Below, one piece after another: positions 36,641 through 49,039 of a DNA stretch of 64,000 nt. The notes beneath the pieces are model-generated. The model had not been told where the DNA came from, ran no database searches, and saw only the letters and a list, made by a program, of their open reading frames with translations. Position numbers and translations under genes: made by a program. This stretch comes from Mycteria americana (taxonomy: Eukaryota; Chordata; Aves; Ciconiiformes; Ciconiidae). The stretch's first letter is position 1. The number at the start of each line of letters is the position of its first letter. The DNA lies in contig NW_027445626.1 in NCBI RefSeq assembly GCF_035582795.1, positions 744,001 through 808,000 of the forward strand, given 5' to 3'.

Positions 36641-39600
36641 CTGAGGCAAAGAGGATAACAGAGAATCTCACAGTTATCTACACCTGCTCTTACGAAACTC
36701 AGCAGTGGCCACACAGTATCTTTGTTTCTGCTTTAACTGTTCCTGAAGCAGTAAACACTCATTACAGTGCCCTTGAATTGCCTTTCAAGTTTAGTTTGAG
36801 TTGCGATCTGGACTATTGCTGAGCTTGGAGGATGCTGTCCTTGAAGACCAGCTGTACTGAGCTTTGCCACCATGTCACAGCTCTGTCTCCCACAGTCACA
36901 GCTCCAGCTCATCCTGTCTGTGCCCCTGTCTGAGGGCATTGCTGCACATTTGAGCTGAAGCACCCCAGCTGTGGCACCAGGCAAGCTCATACTTGCCCTA
37001 AGGAAACCTGTTACCAAGTGTCCAAGACCCCATGTGTGCAAAGGCTTTGCTTCAGAGCAGAGACATGGCATGGACAAAAGACAGCTGAATGTCCTTCTGT
37101 TCCTAGGACTACAAACCCAGAATGTAATGAGAAACCCAGAATGAAATGACAAACCCAGAATGAAATGTCTAAATTCTCTCAATTGAAGACATTTCCCAGC
37201 TTGCAGAAATCAGATCCCTGCCTGTCACCTTCCAGGTGTCCTGCCTAATGATGGAACAAAAAAAAAGGTGATTCTCATGCCTGACTCTTTTCCCAATAGG
37301 AGAAATGACACTGCTGGAAAAAAGTGCCTCTCCCCAGTTGAGGGAAGGAACCAACAGTGGTTCCTTCAGCCTGTTTCACAGCAGGTTCCCCTGGAGCCCC
37401 AGGGACACCTGGAAGGAGCCCAGAGGGGGCAGAGGAAGTGCTGCCTTGGGCTGGTCCTCTGCTGCTCAGGTGGGCTGGGCTCCTGGGATGCAGGGAGCTC
37501 ATGGCAAGTGGCAGAGCTGCAGAGAGACAGCTCTGCCCAGGAGCAGCAGCTCTGCAAAGCGCAGCAGGGCTGATGGCACTGCCTGCAGACACCGAGGGGA
37601 GAGGAGCAGGGCAGAGAGAGCTTAAAGGCAGTCATGAGTGGGAAGATGGCTGAGACCTCACTGGAGGAGAGATCTTCAAAGCCCCCTACATGGTAAGTCT
37701 CTGGATGCAAGGCAATGTACCTTGTGTTCCTGCAGGGATCTCCCAAAGCTGGCACATCCCACAGCCTATGGGGTCTTTCAGGAGGACTCTCACAGTTTCT
37801 CTAGTGTAGAGGAGGAAGATGTGCTCCAGAGCAGGGCTTCTCTGCTGCACTGTCCAAAGGACAGGCCATGATGGCTGCCTTCTCCCAGGGACAGCTGCAG
37901 GCTGTGAATCTGGGTGTGCAGCCAGGGCTGCCCACAGCAGGGTTCCAGCACCCCAGGGGGCTGTGAGCTGGGGCAGGGACTCTGCTGCCTGCCAGGGTCA
38001 GCACTCAGCATGCCCGGGGACCTCCCCACGGTGTTGTGGGGAGAAGCTGTGCATGGAAGGAGCGACCCCAGGCAAGGCAGGGTTCTTCTGCTGTTGAGAG
38101 GGCGCTGCGTGGGACAGCGCTGCTCTCAGATCCAGCTCATGCCCAGGTCATATCCGAGGGGACTTGTCATGAGTACGGTCAGGGCAGGGTTTCCTGCTTG
38201 AGTCTGTGTTTTCCTGAATCTATGCTTCCACTTTTCTCTGGCTTGGCTTGGTGGGAATGGAAACTCAGCTGTGTGGGCTAGAGAAGGGGCTGAGACTCCT
38301 AAACCATCACCCTGGGGTTTACTAGGAACCTCAGCAAGTGCCTTCACCCCCCACCAGCCTACAGATAAAACCAGCATCGCCTTTCCAGTTTCATCAGGGT
38401 TTGTGTAACCTGCTCGTTGGCCCCTGCACACACACAGAGAGGCTGCAGGGCAGAGCTGGGCACACAGGGGCTGGGATCAGGGCTGTGAGCACTGGCAGGG
38501 AAGAGACATGGGGCCAGAGAAACAGGTCCCAGCTGGGACAGCTCCAGGCAGTAGAGACATGGGCAGGGAGGGAGCGAAATAGGAAGCAAAACCCTGCTGC
38601 AGGGGAGATATGGGCACCTCCCGGCCATGCCCTGCAGTGCAGATGCCTTCCCTGAGCAACACCCCTCTTGTCTCCTCTCCCACCTAGCAAAGCCCTCGGC
38701 CAGCCCGTGGGGTTGAGGGTGTTAGTTACCCCCTTGTCCATCTGCCAGCAGAAGAGATGAAGTGCATTTCTCCTGCCATGTGCCCATTTCCTGCTGAGCA
38801 GGGGCTGAAGGGGACTGCCCTGCATTATCAACATCTGGGAGGGGTTGTGCAGTGCTGGGTAAGGCAAAGGCTTTCCTGAGTGCCCCTCTGCCTCTCTGTT
38901 GCCTCCCTCAGCTGCTCCTGGTGTTGATGTAAGGCTCTCTGGGAAGAGTAGTTTCAGCTGCAGAGTCAGGCACTGATCTTGGGGGTCCTCCCATTCACAT
39001 GTGTTTAAGGCAATGAGGTGTCCAGCTTTCCTCTAACCTGTGAAGCTCTGGGGAATGCAGTCTGGGAGGCTAGGAAATGAGCTGGGTTTCCCTTCAGCAG
39101 ATGCCATCATTAGCACACTTGGCTGTCTCCTTGGGGTGTCCTTCCAAACTGTCAGATGCCTTCCAGGATGCACAATGAGCCACGTGTGCCTTTGGCTACA
39201 AATGGGGTGCTAAGTCCTTGAGAAAGGGGAAGACATGTAGTGGTCTGCAGTGGATGCCTCTGCTCTCACCAGTGTCTGGTGACTCTTCAGGATAGCGTGG
39301 GAGTGTGATCACCCTCCATCTCAGAAAGGTGCGAGCACTGACCAGCACCCCTCACTCTTCGCTGAACCACCGGCAATCCTCTTGCCTTGTAGGACTCCTT
39401 CTGTTCTATTCTCCCTGAGTGCAGCAGAAATGCTGAGGGGTTCTGACATCCAAACACACTCCTCACGGGAGATGGAGGGGAGCTGTGAAAATAAAAATAA
39501 CCTCTCCAACTGCCTTCTGCCATCCCCATTCCTTAGCACTGGCAGCGCAGATGCAGACAAGCTCTTCTGTTTTGGGAGCAGTTTCCTGTGACAAAGTCAA

Positions 39601-40825
39601 AAACTAGCACTGGCTCCTGCCCCCACCGTTCCCATGCACTCACTGCTGCAGAGCAGGGCTGACGCCTCGGCTGCCAGCACACAAAGCCCCTGCTCCTCAC
39701 CACACACTGAACCAGCACCAACCAGAGCTCCAGCCAGAGAGCTGAAGGAAGGTCTCCTAGAAAGACAAAAGGGTGGTGGGTGTGCAGCAGGGGAGGATTT
39801 ATGAGAAATGGCTTTGATTTTGCTCTGAGAAGTCTCACCTATTGTCTCACCACCTTTTCCTCCTTGGACAGGTCCCCATGCCCAGAAAGCAGCAAATATC
39901 CAGTGCCAGCTCCATCACTGAATTCCTCCTCCTAGCATTCACAGACAAACGGGAACTGCAGCTCCTACACTTCTGGCTCTTCCTGGGCATCTACCTGGCT
40001 GCCCTCCTGGGCAATGGACTCATCATCACTGCTGTAGTCTGTAACCACCACTTCCACAGCCCCATGTACTTCTTCCTCCTCACCCTCTCCCTCCTCGACC
40101 TGGCCTCCATTTCCACCACTGTCCCCAAAGCCATGGCCAATTCCCTATGGGACACCAGGGCCATCTCCTACTCAGCATGTGCTGCCCAGGTCTATCTATT
40201 TCTCTTTTTGATGTCAGCAGAGTTTTCTCTTCTCACCATCATGTCCAACGATCGCTATGTTGCCATTTGCAAGCCCCTGCACTACGGGACCCTCGTGGGG
40301 AGCAGAGCTTGTGTCCACATGGCAGCAGCTGCCTGGGGCAGTGGTTTCCTCTATGCTGTGCTGCACACTGCCAATACATTTTTCATACCTCTCTGCCAAG
40401 GCAATGCCCTAGACCAGTTCTTCTGTGAAATCCCCCAGATCCTCAAGCTCTCCTGCTCAGATGCTTACCTCCGGGAAGTGTGGGTTATTGTGGTTAGTCT
40501 CTTAGTAGCACTTGGCTGTTTTGTTTTCATTGTGCTGTCCTCTGTGCAGATCTTCAGGGCTGTGCTGAGGATCCCCTCTGAGCAGGGACAGCACAAGGCC
40601 TTTTCCATGTGCCTCCCTCACCTGGCCATGGTCTCCCTCATTCTAAGCACTGCCATGGTTGCCTACCTGAAACCACCCTTTATCTCCTCCCTATCCCTCG
40701 ATGTGGCGGTGGCAGTTCTGTATTTGGTGGTGCCTCCAGCTCTGAACCCCCTCATCTACAGCTTGAGAAACAAGGAGCTCAAGGATGCAGTTTGGAAACT
40801 GATGATGGGATGTTTTTTCTAAAGC
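36530..40825 (+). repeat. Third, divergent copy of the OR unit (spacer)
   Basis: The order of landmarks from the CR1 relic through the conserved 5' flank to the receptor gene is the same as in right-arm 49,970-55,130, and inverted to left-arm 26,115-31,260. Divergence is visibly greater than between the two arms, so this copy split off first. A three-fold repeat with unit AAACCCAGAATGAAATGAC lies at 37,113-37,168 in this copy. Confidence 0.75.
39878..40822 (+). CDS. OR14-like olfactory receptor, intact
   Basis: A 314-residue class II-type G-protein coupled odorant receptor, the usual length, in a single coding exon. Seen: N-terminal SSITEFLLLAF, GNG in TM1, PMYFFL and LSLLDLAS in TM2, MSNDRYVAICKPLHY after TM3 (DRY motif kept), the conserved cysteines of extracellular loop 2 (CEIPQILKLSC), KAFSMCLPHL in TM6 and NPLIYSLRNKELKDA in TM7. 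ATG at 39878 is chosen because upstream codons lack ATG and a splice-acceptor-like CTCCTTGGACAG ends just before it. AATAAA begins four bases after the stop. Odour ligand unknown. Expected expression is in olfactory epithelium. Confidence 0.92.
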   Translation: MPRKQQISSASSITEFLLLAFTDKRELQLLHFWLFLGIYLAALLGNGLIITAVVCNHHFHSPMYFFLLTLSLLDLASISTTVPKAMANSLWDTRAISYSACAAQVYLFLFLMSAEFSLLTIMSNDRYVAICKPLHYGTLVGSRACVHMAAAAWGSGFLYAVLHTANTFFIPLCQGNALDQFFCEIPQILKLSCSDAYLREVWVIVVSLLVALGCFVFIVLSSVQIFRAVLRIPSEQGQHKAFSMCLPHLAMVSLILSTAMVAYLKPPFISSLSLDVAVAVLYLVVPPALNPLIYSLRNKELKDAVWKLMMGCFF

Positions 40826-41049
40826 AATAAACTGTCCTTTTTTGGATGCGTATCACTCATAATGGATGTCATTACAGGCTCAGCCTGTCTTCTGGAGGTT
40901 TTCGTGGTGGTGGTGGAGGGGTTTTTGCTCTGTTTTACATGTGATAATGTGCACAAAGAAATGTCTTTATTCATGCCATTTCTAATTCTGTATCTACCTT
41001 TGTAGTGTTACCTAGAGACTGTTGAAAAGACTGATGAAATAAGAGCCAT

Positions 41050-41790
41050 GTTCTCTGTTCTTTTTTAAAAAAATAAAGAACCCTGCAGCAACTTCTTCAG
41101 CTGAGATCCTTTTTCTGAGACTTTTTCTGGTGCTGCAGTGGCAGAGCCTGCATGCAGAGGTGGAGGGCAAAAGAGTCCTGGCCTAGCAGCACTGCCAGGG
41201 AGCACCAGCGCTTGCTCTTTCTGCAGCTGTTCTCTTTTACATTCCACACTCTCTTTCTGAGCCCCTGTGTGGAGGTAAGGAAGGCTTGCTCTTGCAGCTT
41301 GGTCACAGTCCTTTTGGGTGGCAGTCCTGTGATTGCACGCAGTGACAGGCAATGGGCACTTCCTTGGCAGAGCTGACCTCCATAACAGAGTTTCCATCAC
41401 CCAAGGGGATCTCCTGATGGCAGTGCCTGAAAGCTGACTTTTTCTTCCAAAGCTTCTCTCAAGAACAAGCCCAGGAAAGTGCCCTCAAGAGGAAAACACG
41501 ATTGAACAGCTAAATTGTTTGAGTATTCAGGGTGGGAGCATGCGGCAGTGTCCTTGCACAGCCAGACCTCCTGGGGGAGAGAGGCAGGACCAGCAGAACA
41601 GGCTCTGGTCTGTGCCCATGCTCACTGTACACCCCAGGGAAGCTGCCCCAAGGCAACCGTCCCAGACCAGCCCATAACAATCACCATTTCCAGCACCGGA
41701 CTCTCAGCCCTGCTCATACAGGTTGTTTATCCCTCCACAGTGCAACACTGCATGACTAGCTCAGAAGTCCATGTTTGTGTTGTACAGATA
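41050..41790. other. Spacer sequence, no gene recognised
   Basis: Downstream of the intact receptor. It holds an AATAAA-rich stretch near 41,065-41,080 that could end its transcript. Nothing else was recognised. Confidence 0.4.
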
Positions 41791-41797
41791 GAAGATC

Positions 41798-42094
41798 ATG
41801 GAGCAGATCCTCCTGGAAGACATCTCAAAACCTATGGAAGAGAGGGAGGTGATTAGAGGCAGCCAACAAGGCTTCACAAAGGGCAAATGTGCCCGGCTTA
41901 TCTGGCGGCCTTCTACCATGGAGTAACTGCATCAGTGGACAAGGCAAGAGCTACGGATATCATCTACCTAGGCTTCTGTATGTCCTTTGATATGGTCCCG
42001 CACAACATTCTTGCTGCTAAATTGGAAAGGCATGGGTTTGATGGATGGACTGTTAGATGGAGAAGGAAATGGCTAGCTGAGCACATGCAAACAG
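41798..42094 (+). mobile_element. CR1 LINE RT fragment cut by solo LTR
   Basis: Plus-strand CR1 [13 protein letters not shown]-like and [25 protein letters not shown]. It stops abruptly at the LTR terminus at 42,095 and does not resume after it. Confidence 0.8.
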
Positions 42095-42674
42095 TGTCAT
42101 GGTTTAGACCCAGCTGGCAACTAAACACCACGCAGCTGCTCGCTCACTCCCACCCCCCAGTGGGATGGGGGAGAGAATCGGAAGAACAAAAGTAAGAAAA
42201 CTCATGGGTTCACATAGAACAGTTTAAGAATTGGAATAAAATAATAGTAATAATAACAATTAATTGTAATGAGAAGGAAAACAACAAGAGAGAGAGAGGA
42301 ACAAAACATAAGGAATGAAGTAAAAGTGATACAACCACTCACCATCTACCGACCAATGCCCAGCCAGTCCCCGAGCAGTGACCGCTACCCCACGGACAGC
42401 TCCCCCCCAGTTTATATACTGGCCATGACGTTATATGGTATGGAATAGCCCTTTGGTCAGTTTGGATCAACTATCCTGGCTGTGCCCCTCCCAGTTTCTC
42501 GTGCACCTGGCAGAGCATGGGAAGCTGAAAAGTCCTTGACCAGTGTAAACATCACTTAGCAACAGCCAAAACATCAGCGTGTTATCAATAATATCCTCAT
42601 ACTAAAATCGAAAACACAGCCCTACACCAGCTACTAGAAAGAAAGTTGACTCTATCCCAGCCGAAACCAGGACA
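42095..42674 (-). mobile_element. Solo LTR, 580 bp (avian ERV)
   Basis: Complete element with terminal TGTC...GACA. It runs in reverse: read on the minus strand it starts TGTCCTGGTTTCGGCTGGGA, has a TATATAAAC box (near 42,410) and an A/T-rich polyadenylation region. This is a very common LTR type in birds. No internal retroviral sequence lies on either side and I see no target-site duplication. Confidence 0.85.
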
Positions 42675-44785
42675 TCCAGCTATACCACCTGACCTAACCT
42701 CACCTCAGCCAGTCCATTTGACACACTGCAAGATCGAGTTACCCTTGGGATCATGCATTGTCACGATATAGCACAAGCATTGGAACACTACAAAACAGAA
42801 GGAACTTAAGTCTCTCCACTCTGGTTATGCATGGAACCGAAGTATACTCAAGAGATGAATGGAGTTGGAATGACTCTCTTTGACTGGCTAGACTTCAAGC
42901 CATTCCAAGGCAGACAATACAGATCAGCAGCCAAGTAACTAATGGGTCCACTTACCACAGGCCGACTGAAATTAAAACAGTCTATACTGACTCTTCCAGA
43001 CCAAAAAACTACAAGGCTGAATGTTACAAAATGACCAAACCAAATTCAGATTGCTGGTACAATCTTACCTTTACCAAACCCATAACTGTATACTGTCTTT
43101 GGGGGTAAAGAGGCACCGAATTTCTATTTGAATTTGGGATTGATACAGCAACATCTGTGCCAGTTGCAAAGGATAAGGAACCTCTGCCCCCACAAATGTC
43201 TGAAAATGTACTGACTCAGACTCCCATTAGGCTAACTCCTTTCACCTTCAACACAGGTCCTTACATAATTAAAAATACAGGTCAGCAACAAGTGCTGTTT
43301 AATCCATCATACTCCCTCAAACGGGTGGAATTAGCAATGCAGACTAATCTCTCTGCAATTAAACCTACCTCTTCACCATTCCTGAGCACATCTTACGCAG
43401 GATGGTCAGCATGGTTGCATAAACCGACTCTCATCTCTCCAAAACAACCAAAGAGAGATGTGACTGGTGTCTTAGGAACAGGACTGGGAGTCTTAAACAG
43501 CATAGCTGCTGAAGTAGTTGCTAAGAAATTAGCCACAGTAACCAATGACTTAAGTGCCCTGAAACACCCTTTACAATCTTCTCTTTCAGCTCTGGGAGCT
43601 AACCAATGGCTCTTATCGGATATATTGCCTCAGTGGGGAGAGGTAAATGAGAAGGACCACCAGTTGATTGTGGATACACTTGGTGTGACCCAAACCAATG
43701 TTTCTTTCGCTCTTGGTTGTATCCAAGCTCAACTGTGGATGCAATCTGTAGTAGCTGCAATTAAAGGTAATTTGGGATAATGCAACTGAATTTGAGAAAG
43801 AATTCCAATCCTGGTGGTATCCAGTTGATTTCACCTATGACCCTACTGACGGCAAAGCCACAGCTTTTGTCTTAACAATACGCAATGCTTCGGTGTACAC
43901 CATATACCCAATCATTGCATTGGGGTTGAATCACAATGGAGCTATACTCTATCCATCAGAACACAGAGTATGGGCCCAACACAATGGGAACAAATGGCAA
44001 ACTATTGACGTGAATGCGTGCCTTGTACGGGAACAACAAGGATTTATTTGCGAGATTAACACCCTCAAAGCCCAAGACATTTGTCTTGACACTGAACAAA
44101 ATGTTTGTCATTTTGGAATATAACCAGATGAAGCCCCTGAAACTGGACTTGTATATATTGGGAAAGGACGCGTTTGCATGAGAACCTTTTGTGATTTTGT
44201 ATTTGTAGATAACGTTACTGTAGATATAAGTAATCACTCAAATATTTGTGTTTGTAATTTTACCAAAATTATGGGATGTGACTTCAACTATTAGGCTCCT
44301 GTCACAACTCACCAACTTCTGCAGGCTAACTATACGCTGTATCAAGACTTATTACCTGCCCCTATTGGAATGAACCTGACATTGGTGAGAAAACTACTGC
44401 AACACGATGACCTGAATCAACTGCTGGAACGCATCCGGAATAATGGACATAAGACATTAGTCACCGTCCACCACGATGTGGAAGAGATACATTGCATCTT
44501 AGAAGGAGTGAAGCACGATGGAGGACAGTATTGTTGGGACACTTTGCTAGGATGGTCGCCAACCACAACTGGAATTCTCAATAAGATGCTTCATGCAGTT
44601 GTTGTTCTGCTAGTGCTCACTGTGTTATGCTTCATTCTAACCATCGGGCTGTATGTTAGACTTTGGACTATGGCAAAGCATTTGTCTCATCAAGTATCCC
44701 CACAAGATGTATACGTACTCGATAATCCTCACCATGGGAACGTATATGACACACCTGAGGCATTCCAAATATTGTGAAGCTTGAG
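42675..44785 (+). pseudogene. ERV env region, decayed
   Basis: Retroviral envelope gene relic. The open stretch at 43,157-43,780 holds a surface-subunit end, a basic Lys-Arg cleavage site near 43,450 followed by a glycine-rich hydrophobic segment, and a helical region. A frameshift near 43,770, stops at 44,120 and 44,292 and missing start sequence break it. The open stretch at 44,370-44,777 holds the last outer part, a membrane anchor (near 44,590-44,660) and a short tail. Many N-glycosylation sites. I cannot assign the retrovirus class. No pol is visible. Confidence 0.75.
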
Positions 44786-44809
44786 CGACTACAGTCACGG
44801 GGTGGATTA

Positions 44810-45975
44810 TGTGGGATAATTGCTGGAGGTGACTTAGAAATTAAACTTATATTCACACTTTTAGGTAAGGTACAGCATTGAAGAAGCTTCCCGGGTGGAA
44901 TGCGGCTGACACGCAAGGAATCCATTCCATGAAAGTTCACTTGGCCTGTAACCTTAGACATTGGTGACGCCAGGGGAACTTGGTGTACTGACTCTAAGAA
45001 GGTACTGTTCGGAGGGTGGAGCGGTGTGGAGGTGCCACAGCCAGGCTCTGCAATTACATGGGAACTCAAAGGTATTGTGTGCGATCAGTAAACTTCACAT
45101 TTGCTACCCTGGGCCAACAGTCTGTCATGTTTCTGACAAAATGCTGTCCTTTGATGAACTTTGCTCATTATAACATCATTATAATACCAAAACACACCTC
45201 CATCCCAAAAGCTACCCACCTCCAAGGTGCAACCACCCCTCACTGAGCTTGTGCTTTGAATTTTTCAAAGCCTATACCTTTAAAAGCGAAGCGAGAAAAC
45301 TTTACACCAATCCTAAACAAAGGTATGACTAGAGTCACTCAAGCTCCACCTGAAAGGTGAAAGCTAGTATAAAATGGCTTAAGAGAAAGAGAAAGTTAGG
45401 AAAGACACCATCATGTACTACTCTGACCTCTGGGATCAGTCGATGGACTGAGCCTCTCTTCCCCCCATCGGGACGCCTTTGGGTAAGATTCGAACACTTG
45501 GTTATACCAAGTGCCTCCCCGGGAAACTTAGAAATCTCTGTACAGTTGCTTTATTATCTTTTATCACGTTTGTATCCATCAGTGTTACTCATACTCTTGG
45601 TATTTGCACGTGCTTTGCAGACAGTGAATTTATCACCGGTAATCCAAAGAATCTGTGTATCTGTTGCTCTAATAAACTGCATTCTTCATTAATCTAGCCA
45701 TCATAGTTCATGCAACACGACTAGACTGGGGGTGCAGCACGTTTAAATTAACGCTGTTGCCTTAACTCTGATGACTGGCTGCATATACAGTCCTTAGAAA
45801 ATAAACCATTGACGGAGTCTGAGACTAAGGCTGGACTTAGCTGCACCTCGACTGCTCTCTGAGAAGGAGTTTAGAAAGCAAGGGGGTCCTGTCTGAACCT
45901 CCTGACTCAACGGGAGGGTTCCCCCCGCCCAGCCACTCCTCAGACCCCTACGCGACAGTAGCTCTTAACGCAACA
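44810..45975 (+). mobile_element. Probable 3' LTR of the spacer ERV
   Basis: Begins TGTGGGATAATTG 31 bases after the env stop and ends TTAACGCAACA, where CR1 sequence starts at once. It contains AATAAA sites near 45,670 and 45,800. Shorter relatives occur in both arms next to env fragments. Termini share only TGT/ACA, so limits are tentative. Confidence 0.5.
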
Positions 45976-46265
45976 CTTTCCCTCATCCACTGAGCGGGTC
46001 GTCTTGTCATAGAAGGAGATCAGGTTAGTCAAGCAGGACCTGCCTTTCATAAACCCATGCTGACTGGGCCTGATCACCTGCTAACCTCCACTCAACTGGC
46101 ACCTTCCCGCTTAGCCAGGACTGCTGAGAAAGGATTGAAAGTGGCTTGGTGAGCACTTCCACAATCTCCCTCAGTACCCTTGTGTAGATCACACCCAGCC
46201 CCATAGATTTGTGTGTGTCTCAGTGGTGTAGCAGGTCACTAACCATTTCCCCTTGGATTATGGGG
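45976..46265 (-). mobile_element. CR1 LINE fragment at inner edge of right arm
   Basis: The minus strand follows CR1 ORF2 from CCCCCATAATCCAAGGGGAA through the RT start (GTACTGAGGGAG, CAGCATGGGTTTATGAAAGG) to GTGGATGAGGGAAAG, where the LTR end cuts it. The left arm carries the same first 20 bases and then a different, later CR1 part. Confidence 0.8.
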
Positions 46266-46559
46266 GCAACAGTGGGAGATTTGTCTGCCTATTCCCTCCA
46301 TGGTCTCTTCAGTGATGGCTCTCAATGGGGACCACTAACACCTTCAGAAACTTGGAGGTTTGCTGCTGACTTTTGCTTCTCTAGAGGCCAGTTCGTTCCA
46401 CTTTTAGCATCTGCAGTTCAGGAACTTGGCACCACAGGGCTCATGAACATACAAAATGCCCTAAGAAGCCAACTCTCTGGGCATAATTTTCTTAATTCCC
46501 CAGGTCTTATGTGGTTAATTAGAGAGATTTCAGAAGTGAAAAGATTTCAATAGTCAAAA

Positions 46560-47390
46560 ACAATAAAAAAGGATTTATTTTTCTTCCCCTTTTCTTCATT
46601 TCTCTGCTTACACAATAAGGGCTATCAGCAATCTCCAAATCACATTGAAACTGAACATATTCCAGACTGAATATGTAGAGAAGGCAAGGCCCTGTGTGTC
46701 AGACACTCTATGGGCAACCTTTGACCCTCCCTCCAACCCCACATGTCTCTCATCAGGCACCTGGGATTTACAGCACCTTTGTTCACATCTGAGCTTTCTC
46801 CACTACAGTCTGTAGCTGCATGTTTCAGCCCATTGGCATCAGTTTCCACCTGCTTTACTTGGGGAACGAGCTGCACCCAGACACAGAAGGATGTTTCTTA
46901 ATTGCCAAAAGACAAAACCAAAGGAAGGCATGGTGCAGTAAAAAAATAAAATGCACTCCTCTGCTGTCTATGAAGTGCACATTACTTCCCCTGAAGTCCA
47001 CTCTCCACAGTGGATAGACTTAGACCTACAGAAAACACATTTTTGTGTCAAGCACAGATCCCAAGAAACCCAAAAGCACTCCCTGCTCAGACTCTGTTTG
47101 TCCATATTCAATCTTGGCACACAGCAAGTCCCATGCTGAAGTCACAAGTTGCCTCAATTCACAGAGGGAAGCAAAGAGACAAAGTGAATGAAATACTCTC
47201 TTTTGACTAGCCAAATCTGCATTCATCCCACCATCTCTGGGTTACAGGAGCACGTCCTTTGTACCCTCTGCAGTATCCAGACCTACTCATTCCTCTCCCC
47301 CAGCACTGGACAGCTTGGGTGCAATTGTCCAGGCTTCCTTTTCTACTCAAGGCAGAGCAATCACTTGTCTCCACTGAGATGCTTTGGCCT
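46560..47390. other. Right-arm sequence, no gene recognised
   Basis: Mirror of 33,820-34,630. No motif. Confidence 0.4.
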
Positions 47391-47394
47391 ACCC

Positions 47395-48540
47395 TGCTTC
47401 CCCCGCCCCCAACCTTTATCTCCTGTAACCCTGCTCCAGTGATAACTAGCACTGGTGGTCATAATGGATGCATCTGCGCATGATGGCTGCATCCGACTCA
47501 AAGTGAATTCAGGAGACAGATAACAACACAATAGCCGAGGGCTACTGTGCAATGCACGCCCTGCAGAAACTAGAATCTGTGGTTGGTACGTAAATATGAC
47601 TATGAGTAAATCATCTTACCCCATCAATAATGTTTGTATGAGCATTCTTTGTGATTTTATATTCCTAGATAACATTAGTGTAGATACAAGCAATCGCTCA
47701 CATATTTGTCTTTGTAACTTTTCAAAAATGATGGGATGTGACTTCAGTTATTCAGCTCCTGTTACGTCTTATAAACTGTTATGATCTAATTATACTTTGA
47801 GTCAAGATTTATTGCCTACCCGCATTGGAATGCATCTTACATTGGTGAAGAAACTACTACAACACGATGACCTGTGTCAACTGCTAGAATCCATGTGAAA
47901 CAATGGCCACAAACCTCTGATCACCGCTCATCATGACACAGAAGAGATATTCCATGTCTTGGAAAGAGTGAAGAAGGATGGGGAACACCATTGGTGGGAA
48001 ACTCTTCTGGGATGGTCACCAACAGCAACGGGAGTTTTTAATCTCATGCTTCACCCCATTGTGATTTTACTAACTAACACTGATGTGTCTACAGGATAAA
48101 ACAAATAACCCAACTCCAACCACCCAAAACATACAAGCTAATACATAGCAAAGAGCAATACTTCACTATCTAGTTACTCTGGGTCTGAAAGGCATAAATT
48201 ATCTATATACTATTTATGGCACAGCGGCAAGAGGTGACTGTACCACCACGCTGTAGAGAATAAGATGAATTGACTATAGGCATGGGGTGCAGTGTGACGG
48301 TGTGTTACCCCCCCGGCCCCCCAACCTGACCTTTATCTCCCGTAACCCTGCTCAAATGATAACCAGGAGTGGCAGTCGTAATAGATGCATCTGCTCACAA
48401 TGGCTGCATCTGGCTCAAAGTGGATTCGGGAGACAAATAACAACACAATAGCCAAGGGCTATGGGGCAATGCGCCCACCTAACCACAGTGAAGAAACTAA
48501 AATCTGTGGTTGGTATGTCAATATGACTATGGGTCAATCA
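47395..48540. repeat. Direct repeat pair around env fragment, right arm
   Basis: Mirror of the left-arm pair: copies at about 47,395-47,620 and 48,300-48,540 in the same direction, with the env fragment between them. Confidence 0.7.
47620..48090 (+). pseudogene. ERV env fragment, right arm
   Basis: Same relic as left-arm 33,110-33,575. It aligns with spacer env about 44,190-44,600, with an early stop near 47,783 and a further stop near 47,897. The anchor is missing. Confidence 0.7.
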
Positions 48541-48905
48541 TCTTACCCCCATAAATAGTGAGCAGCCCAAGAGCCCTTGGAGCTCTCCTGCATGGCAGCG
48601 GGCTGCACACCAGGATTTCCCCTTGAGCCGGGACGCCTCTTAAGGTTAGTCCTCGACACTGAGAGATTCCTTGCTGCAACAGATACTCGGTTAGTGACGA
48701 ATAGCATGCTAAATATTGAAATCTTAGATAAGTGATAGAAAGGATTGACTGTGCAAATATAATCCTTTAGAAATGGATCATTGACCAAGTCTGACACTAA
48801 AACTGGAACTAGCCGCACCTAGACTCCTCTCTGAGAAGGAGTTCAGGAAGCAAGGGGGTCCTTTCTGAACCTCAGGACTCAACAGCAGGGTCTCCCTGAC
48901 AGTTT
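48540..48905 (+). mobile_element. LTR fragment of the spacer ERV family, right arm
   Basis: Mirror of 32,270-32,640. It shares CTCTGAGAAGGAGTT and AAGCAAGGGGGTCC boxes with the spacer LTR. Confidence 0.6.
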
Positions 48906-49039
48906 CTTCCTGGCCTCTATGCACTGTTTTATATCAATCAAGTACATTTCTGCTTCTCTCTTACGAGTGAAATGCATCACTCCATGCATGACAGCATCAT
49001 ACTCCTCTGGACAAAAAAAAATGGAATCTCAGGTGTCAT

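Noticed and set aside
39842-39877. Upstream extension of the intact OR
   Set aside because: The upstream frame begins at TTG, not ATG, and contains a likely splice acceptor. ATG at 39,878 gives the family length.
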